5,202 nucleotides of DNA, taken from contig CANFKN010000102.1 of NCBI GenBank assembly GCA_947447385.1, forward strand, positions 1-5,202, written 5' to 3'. Positions 1 through 5,202 of the stretch are shown here, piece by piece. The DNA comes from Microbacteriaceae bacterium (lineage in GTDB: Bacteria > Actinomycetota > Actinomycetes > Actinomycetales > Microbacteriaceae). Below the pieces are notes generated by a model, which saw only the letters and a list, made by a program, of their open reading frames with translations, did not search any database and was not told the DNA's origin. Both the position numbers and the translations under genes were made by a program. The number at the start of each line of letters is the position of its first letter. Position 1 is the stretch's first letter.

Positions 1-577
1 GCTGCTCGCGATCTGCGAGAGCATCGACGCCGACGACGCAGGTCAAAAAGGCATCTCAGTGCGTGTCTACCCGGCACTAATTCCAAACGAACACCCGCTG
101 GCTTCGGTTCGCGGCGCTTATAACGCCGTGTTCGTTGAGGCCGAGGCCGCTGGCCAGCTGATGTTCTATGGTGCAGGTGCTGGTGGCGTGCAGACGGCAT
201 CCGCCGTTCTTGGTGACTTGGTTTCAGCCGCAAAGCGTCACGTCGCCGGTGGCCCTGGTCTGGCTGACTCGGTGCACGCCAACCTTGAGACACTGCCAAT
301 CGAGCGCGTTTATATGAGCTATCAGATCACCCTCGAGGTCACTGACAAACCAGGCGTTTTGGCTCAAATCGCAAGTATTTTCGCTGAACACGGCGTTTCT
401 ATCGAAACTGTCGAACAATCTGTCGCAGTTAGCGGCGGGCAGCTCAGCAAAACCGCTACCCTCGAGGTAGGAACCCACGAAGCTTTGGGCGCATCGCTCT
501 CTGCCGTGGTTGAGGCTCTCGCTGCGAGTGACGCAGTTGAAGCTATTTCTTCAGTAATCAGAGTAGAAGGTGTCTAA
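1..577 (+). CDS. hom: Homoserine dehydrogenase, C-terminal part (5' end outside window)
   Basis: Homoserine dehydrogenase reduces aspartate semialdehyde to homoserine with NAD(P)H, the branch point to threonine and methionine. The frame is open from base 2, giving 191 residues before TAA. The GTG at 59 lies inside conserved sequence, so it is not the start; the gene is cut by the window edge and its N-terminal nucleotide-binding domain is missing. Visible family motifs are YPALIPNEHPLASV (fragment residues 23-36), NAVFVE (41-46) and GAGAGGVQTASAVLGD (57-72), from the end of the catalytic domain. Residues about 107-190 form an ACT domain, beginning YQITLEVTDKPGVLAQIASI. In this family the ACT domain usually senses threonine for feedback inhibition; that is inferred here. 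The stop codon shares its last A with the thrC ATG, so the two are very likely translated together. Confidence 0.96.
   Translation, partial: LLAICESIDADDAGQKGISVRVYPALIPNEHPLASVRGAYNAVFVEAEAAGQLMFYGAGAGGVQTASAVLGDLVSAAKRHVAGGPGLADSVHANLETLPIERVYMSYQITLEVTDKPGVLAQIASIFAEHGVSIETVEQSVAVSGGQLSKTATLEVGTHEALGASLSAVVEALAASDAVEAISSVIRVEGV
565..570 (+). promoter_or_regulatory. Ribosome binding site of thrC
   Basis: AGAAGG lies six bases before the thrC ATG at 577, inside the last codons of hom. It is a good anti-Shine-Dalgarno match with good spacing and supports the ATG that overlaps the hom stop. Confidence 0.75.
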
Positions 578-1656
578 TGGCTCACCAATGGCGCGGTGTA
601 ATTCGCGAATATTTCGATCGTCTAGATGTGACCAAAGACACACCTATCATCACACTTGGTGAGGGTGGCACCCCATTGGTTGAGGCTCCGGCTTTGGCCA
701 AGCTGGTTGGTGCCGAGCGTGTGCTTCTAAAGGTTGAGGGCATGAACCCAACCGGCTCATTCAAAGACCGCGGCATGACCATGGCAGTTTCAAAGGCTGT
801 TGGCCACGGTGCCAAAGCTGTGATTTGTGCATCGACCGGCAACACTTCGGCTTCGGCTGCTGCCTATGCCGCAGCTGCTGGCATTGCTTCAGTTGTGCTG
901 ATTCCTGAGGGCAAGATCGCGCTGGGCAAGTTGAGCCAGGCCGTTGCCCACAAGGCACAAATCTTGCAGGTTCAAGGCAACTTCGATGACTGCCTTGTTT
1001 TGGCTCGCGAATTGGCTGAGAACTATGCGGTTCACCTGGTTAACTCGGTTAACCCTGACCGCATCGAAGGTCAAAAGACCGGCGCGTTTGAAGTGGTAGA
1101 GGCTCTCGGCTTTGCTCCAGACCTTCACGTCTTGCCTGTCGGCAACGCCGGTAACTACTCGGCATATTTCAAGGGTTACCTCGAAGACTTCAACGCTGGC
1201 ACCATCAAGCAGGTTCCGAAGATGTGGGGCTACCAGGCTGAAGGCTCTGCACCTTTCACTGTTGGTCACCCAGTTGCCAACCCAGAGACTATTGCCACCG
1301 CCATTCGCATCGGCAACCCTGCCTCGTGGGATCTCGCACTGAGCGCCCGCGAATGTTCAGATGGCCGTTTCGGTGCGGTCAGTGACACAGAAATTCTTTG
1401 GATGCACCGCTTCTTGTCACAAGAAGTTGGCGTTTTCGTTGAGCCTTCTTCGGCAACCGGCGCTGCTGGTTTGTTCAAGGCGTCAAAGGCTGGCGAAGTG
1501 CCTGCCGGCTCAACCATCGTTGTGACAGTGACCGGTCACGGTTTGAAAGATGCCGGTTGGGCTTTGAAAGACGAGAACGGCAACGACATTCAGCCTCAGA
1601 GCGTTTCAACTCGCGCGGCTGAAGTTGCTGAGCGTTTGGGATTGGCCGCTAACTAG
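577..1656 (+). CDS. thrC: Threonine synthase (PLP-dependent)
   Basis: Threonine synthase converts O-phosphohomoserine and water to threonine and phosphate in the cytoplasm, the last step of the pathway. The protein has 359 residues, normal for the shorter actinobacterial and Bacillus-type enzymes. The fold-type II PLP motifs are clear: GSFKDRGM at residues 60-67, with K63 as the expected Schiff-base lysine; STGNTSAS at 86-93; the phosphate-binding loop GNAGN at 189-193; and TGHGLKD at 319-325 near the C-terminus. GEGGTPL at 28-34 is the usual N-terminal signature. The ATG overlaps the hom stop by one base and has a strong upstream AGAAGG, so the start is secure. The neighbours supply its substrate: hom makes homoserine and thrB, one base downstream, phosphorylates it. 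No frameshift or missing catalytic residue is visible. The homologous cystathionine/dehydratase families are less likely because of the threonine operon context. Confidence 0.97.
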   Translation: MAHQWRGVIREYFDRLDVTKDTPIITLGEGGTPLVEAPALAKLVGAERVLLKVEGMNPTGSFKDRGMTMAVSKAVGHGAKAVICASTGNTSASAAAYAAAAGIASVVLIPEGKIALGKLSQAVAHKAQILQVQGNFDDCLVLARELAENYAVHLVNSVNPDRIEGQKTGAFEVVEALGFAPDLHVLPVGNAGNYSAYFKGYLEDFNAGTIKQVPKMWGYQAEGSAPFTVGHPVANPETIATAIRIGNPASWDLALSARECSDGRFGAVSDTEILWMHRFLSQEVGVFVEPSSATGAAGLFKASKAGEVPAGSTIVVTVTGHGLKDAGWALKDENGNDIQPQSVSTRAAEVAERLGLAAN

Positions 1657-1657
1657 C

Positions 1658-2659
1658 ATGACCTCAGAGCACCGCGCCACAACTTCATCACAGGGCACAG
1701 CAGAACACCCAACCGGCAAGCACACTTCGCTGGTGGGTCGCAAGGTAATCGTCAAGGTTCCCGCAACTTCTGCAAACTTGGGCCCTGGCTTTGACACGCT
1801 TGGCATGGCGCTCTCTTATTACGACGAGCTCGAAGTTTCAGCACTTGAGGGTGAAGGCGCGTTTGTTGAGGTTAATGGCGAAGGCGCTGGCGAGGTCGCA
1901 ACCGACGGCGAAAACCTAGTCGTCAAATCAATTGCCTTTACCTTTGCCAAGTTCGGTCAGCCGCTGCCTAAGTTGCATCTGAAAGCCAAGAACATCATTC
2001 CTCACGGTCGAGGCATGGGTTCATCTGGTGCTGCAGTAGTTTCGGGCATCGTTGCTGCCAAGGGGCTTTTGCAAGGCGTGGTTGACATCACCGATGCCCA
2101 GCTGCTTGACATCGCGACCGAGATCGAGGGTCACCCCGACAACGTAGCACCCGCGCTATTTGGCGGACTAACCATCGCGTGGCACGACCAAACCGGCCCT
2201 CGCCACAAAAAACTTTTCGTTCACCGCGGTGTTGCGCCGCTGGTGCTCGTGCCTAGTTTCAAAATGTCAACGGCCTTAGCCCGTTCGTTGCAGCCCGACT
2301 CAGTGCCGCACGATGACGCTGTCTTTAACGTCTCACGTTCAGCCCTTTTGATCGCGGCCCTCACACAGAGCCCAGAACTTTTGATTGACGCAACCGAAGA
2401 TCGACTGCACCAAAACTATCGTGCGGCTGCCATGCCAGAGACCGACGCTTTGATTCAACTGCTTCGTGGTCACGGTCTCGCAGCGGTGGTTTCAGGCGCT
2501 GGCCCTTCAGTGTTGGTCTTGGCAAATGGCCCGGCAGAGCGCGCTGAAGCAGCAAAAATCGTTACCGAACATTACCCAAACTGGCAGCCGTTGCTTTTGG
2601 CAGTCGACTTCAAAGGTGCTACTGTAGTAGTGCACCAAGGTTCCGACGCGACAATTTAG
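1658..2659 (+). CDS. thrB: Homoserine kinase (GHMP kinase family)
   Basis: Homoserine kinase transfers the ATP gamma-phosphate to homoserine, giving the substrate of ThrC. From ATG 1658 the protein has 333 residues. The GHMP motifs are PATSANLGPGFDTLG at residues 35-49, the ATP-binding glycine-rich loop PHGRGMGSSGAA at 115-126, EGHPDNVAPALFGG at 157-170 and the C-terminal SGAGPSVLV at 279-287. I chose ATG 1658 because it follows the thrC stop by one base (TAGCATG), which suggests coupled translation; no strong ribosome binding site is seen. This start leaves about 25 polar residues before homology begins. A GTG at 1733 would give 308 residues, nearer the usual 305-316, so the start is uncertain. 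An upstream TTG at 1625 inside thrC is less likely. The gene ends in TAG, within a small hairpin. Confidence 0.95.
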   Translation: MTSEHRATTSSQGTAEHPTGKHTSLVGRKVIVKVPATSANLGPGFDTLGMALSYYDELEVSALEGEGAFVEVNGEGAGEVATDGENLVVKSIAFTFAKFGQPLPKLHLKAKNIIPHGRGMGSSGAAVVSGIVAAKGLLQGVVDITDAQLLDIATEIEGHPDNVAPALFGGLTIAWHDQTGPRHKKLFVHRGVAPLVLVPSFKMSTALARSLQPDSVPHDDAVFNVSRSALLIAALTQSPELLIDATEDRLHQNYRAAAMPETDALIQLLRGHGLAAVVSGAGPSVLVLANGPAERAEAAKIVTEHYPNWQPLLLAVDFKGATVVVHQGSDATI

Positions 2660-2664
2660 CGTCG
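2644..2664 (+). terminator. Small hairpin across the thrB stop codon, possible weak terminator
   Basis: CGACGC (2644-2649) and GCGTCG (2659-2664) form a perfect six-base stem around a nine-base loop that contains most of the thrB TAG stop. No run of T follows, so it is not a canonical intrinsic terminator. Actinobacteria often use hairpins without a T-run, so it may weakly end the thr operon or protect the mRNA 3' end. The stem is short enough to arise by chance. Confidence 0.25.
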
Positions 2665-2692
2665 AGGTATTCAATTCGGTGTAATTCCCTGC

Positions 2693-2720
2693 AGCACAGT
2701 GCACTAACAAAAGCACAGTG
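2693..2720 (+). repeat. Two 9-base direct repeats with CAC-A-GTG dyads in the rho leader
   Basis: AGCACAGTG occurs at 2693-2701 and again at 2712-2720, a 19-base period, close to two turns of the DNA helix. Each copy holds the dyad CACAGTG, and the first extends to GCAC-A-GTGC (2694-2702) and overlaps the perfect palindrome AGTGCACT (2698-2705). The arrangement looks like a tandem binding site for a dimeric regulator. No regulator is identified and chance cannot be excluded. Confidence 0.4.
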
Positions 2721-2731
2721 ACCGCGTTTAC

Positions 2732-2759
2732 CGGCAAGCATCTCAAAAAACATTTGCCG
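2732..2759 (+). promoter_or_regulatory. Hairpin in the rho 5' leader
   Basis: CGGCAA (2732-2737) pairs with TTGCCG (2754-2759), plus one inner G-U pair (2738/2753), leaving a loop of about 14 bases with a run of six A. It sits just before the rho ribosome binding site. No T-run follows, so it is not a plain terminator; a role in rho mRNA translation or stability is only a suggestion. Confidence 0.3.
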
Positions 2760-2765
2760 ATAGCT

Positions 2766-2774
2766 AAGAAAGAG
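2766..2774 (+). promoter_or_regulatory. Probable ribosome binding site of rho
   Basis: The purine run AAGAAAGAG ends ten bases before the rho ATG at 2785. It is only a partial Shine-Dalgarno match but is the best candidate upstream of the start. Confidence 0.45.
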
Positions 2775-2784
2775 CAAACCCATA

Positions 2785-4611
<1,827 letters not shown>

Positions 4612-4614
4612 TAA

Positions 4615-5202
4615 TTGCTCGACTCTGTTCAACCCCTTCTAAAAGAGCACCAAGAGCTTCAGACCCAACTGTCTGACTCTGCGGTGCACACCAACCCTGC
4701 CTTGGCAAAAAAGCTTAACCGTCGCTATGCCGAGGTCAGCGCCATCGTTGCCACCTACCACGTGGTGAATCAGCTGAACGAAGATTTGGCTGCTGCAAAA
4801 GAGTTGGCTAAAGAAGACGAAATGTTTGCCGAAGAGATTCCGGCAATCGAAGAAAAGCTGCAGACCGCAAACGAGAAACTTCGTCGCCTGCTGATTCCTC
4901 GTGACCCAGACGATGGCCGCGATGTCATTATGGAGATCAAGGCTGGTGAAGGTGGTGCTGAGTCAGCGCTCTTTGCAGCTGACCTGCTTCGCATGTACAT
5001 CCAATATGCCAATGGCAAAGGTTGGAAAACCGAGATTCTCGACAAAAACGAATCTGACCTCGGTGGTTATAAAGACGTTCAAATCGCTATCAAGTCAAAT
5101 GCAACCGACCCGTCACAGGGTGTTTGGGCGCACTTGAAATATGAGGGTGGTGTGCACCGCGTTCAGCGTGTTCCTGTCACTGAAACTCAAGGTCGCATTC
5201 AC
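4615..5202 (+). CDS. prfA: Peptide chain release factor 1 (RF1), N-terminal part (3' end outside window)
   Basis: RF1 reads UAA and UAG in the ribosomal A site and triggers release of the finished protein. The first 196 residues are present. The N-terminal helical domain runs to about residue 100. The PCRF core has KAGEGGAES at 109-117 and YEGGVHRVQRVPVTETQGRI at about 176-195. The tripeptide PVT at 187-189 matches the RF1 PxT stop-codon recognition motif and not the SPF of RF2, so this is RF1. The catalytic GGQ lies beyond the window edge. The start is TTG at 4615: the codon just before it is an in-frame TAA, the next usable start (GTG 4684) would remove conserved sequence, and the N-terminus LDSVQPLLKEHQELQTQL fits the family. 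It follows rho by three bases, so it is probably cotranscribed. Gene symbol prfA here means release factor 1, not the Listeria regulator. Confidence 0.95.
   Translation, partial: MLDSVQPLLKEHQELQTQLSDSAVHTNPALAKKLNRRYAEVSAIVATYHVVNQLNEDLAAAKELAKEDEMFAEEIPAIEEKLQTANEKLRRLLIPRDPDDGRDVIMEIKAGEGGAESALFAADLLRMYIQYANGKGWKTEILDKNESDLGGYKDVQIAIKSNATDPSQGVWAHLKYEGGVHRVQRVPVTETQGRIH

Larger units (their letters stand above)
2660..2784 (+). promoter_or_regulatory. rho leader / thrB-rho intergenic region
   Basis: This 125-base gap is the only sizeable non-coding stretch and must hold any separate rho promoter and leader control. An in-frame TAG at 2761 rules out an upstream extension of rho. TGTAAT at 2680-2685 resembles a -10 box but lacks the key A at its second position, and no good -35 lies upstream, so I do not call a promoter. 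The region contains a repeated CACAGTG dyad and a hairpin, given separately. In E. coli rho is autoregulated by attenuation in its leader; whether that applies here is inference. Confidence 0.4.

Noticed and set aside
59..577. GTG at 59 as the start of homoserine dehydrogenase
   Set aside because: The same frame is open to the window edge and reads conserved enzyme sequence upstream, so the gene simply begins outside the window.
2655..2685. Promoter with -10 TGTAAT (2680-2685) for rho
   Set aside because: The -10 lacks the conserved second-position A and the best upstream hexamer (TTTAGC at 2655) is a poor -35 with 19-base spacing.
4770..5045. Antisense open frame (91 codons) opposite prfA
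   Set aside because: The opposite strand is clearly coding for RF1 with family motifs; the antisense frame is Ser-rich shadow sequence.

Overview
The window is a stretch of ordinary core chromosome, read entirely on the + strand and packed with housekeeping genes. Gene order is hom (3' part) - thrC - thrB - rho - prfA (5' part). That order, with the threonine branch directly upstream of rho and prfA, is typical of Actinobacteria such as Mycobacterium and Micrococcus. The base composition is moderate, with mixed A/T- and G/C-ending codons. The Rho N-terminal part is long and rich in Arg and Asn. Together these suggest a small-genome, lower-GC actinobacterium, perhaps a Microbacteriaceae-like lineage. 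The family guess is inference; the phylum is well supported.

Positions 1-2659 hold the last steps of threonine synthesis. Homoserine dehydrogenase (catalytic C-terminal part plus an ACT regulatory domain) overlaps threonine synthase by one base (TAATG). Threonine synthase is followed by homoserine kinase after a single base (TAGCATG). These three genes look like one translationally coupled operon: Hom makes homoserine, ThrB phosphorylates it, and ThrC converts the phosphate ester to threonine.

Positions 2660-2784 form the only real intergenic gap (125 bases). It holds a small hairpin across the thrB stop, a pair of 9-base direct repeats each centred on a CAC-A-GTG dyad, and a second hairpin just upstream of the rho ribosome binding site. 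It also holds a weak GTG mini-ORF that runs into the rho start. This is the likely place for rho control, but no promoter is convincing by eye.

Positions 2785-4611 encode Rho. All ATPase and RNA-binding motifs are intact, but about 215 residues of low-complexity sequence precede them and the usual helical Rho_N domain is not visible. The low-complexity region contains an exact 35-base in-frame direct repeat. From 4615 to the window edge is the start of peptide chain release factor 1, from a TTG codon immediately after tandem rho stops. It includes the PVT stop-codon recognition tripeptide, but the window ends before the GGQ motif.

I found no mobile element, CRISPR array, RNA gene or defence-type system. 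The points most worth a second look are the Rho N-terminus, its repeat, the rho leader, and the rho/prfA junction.
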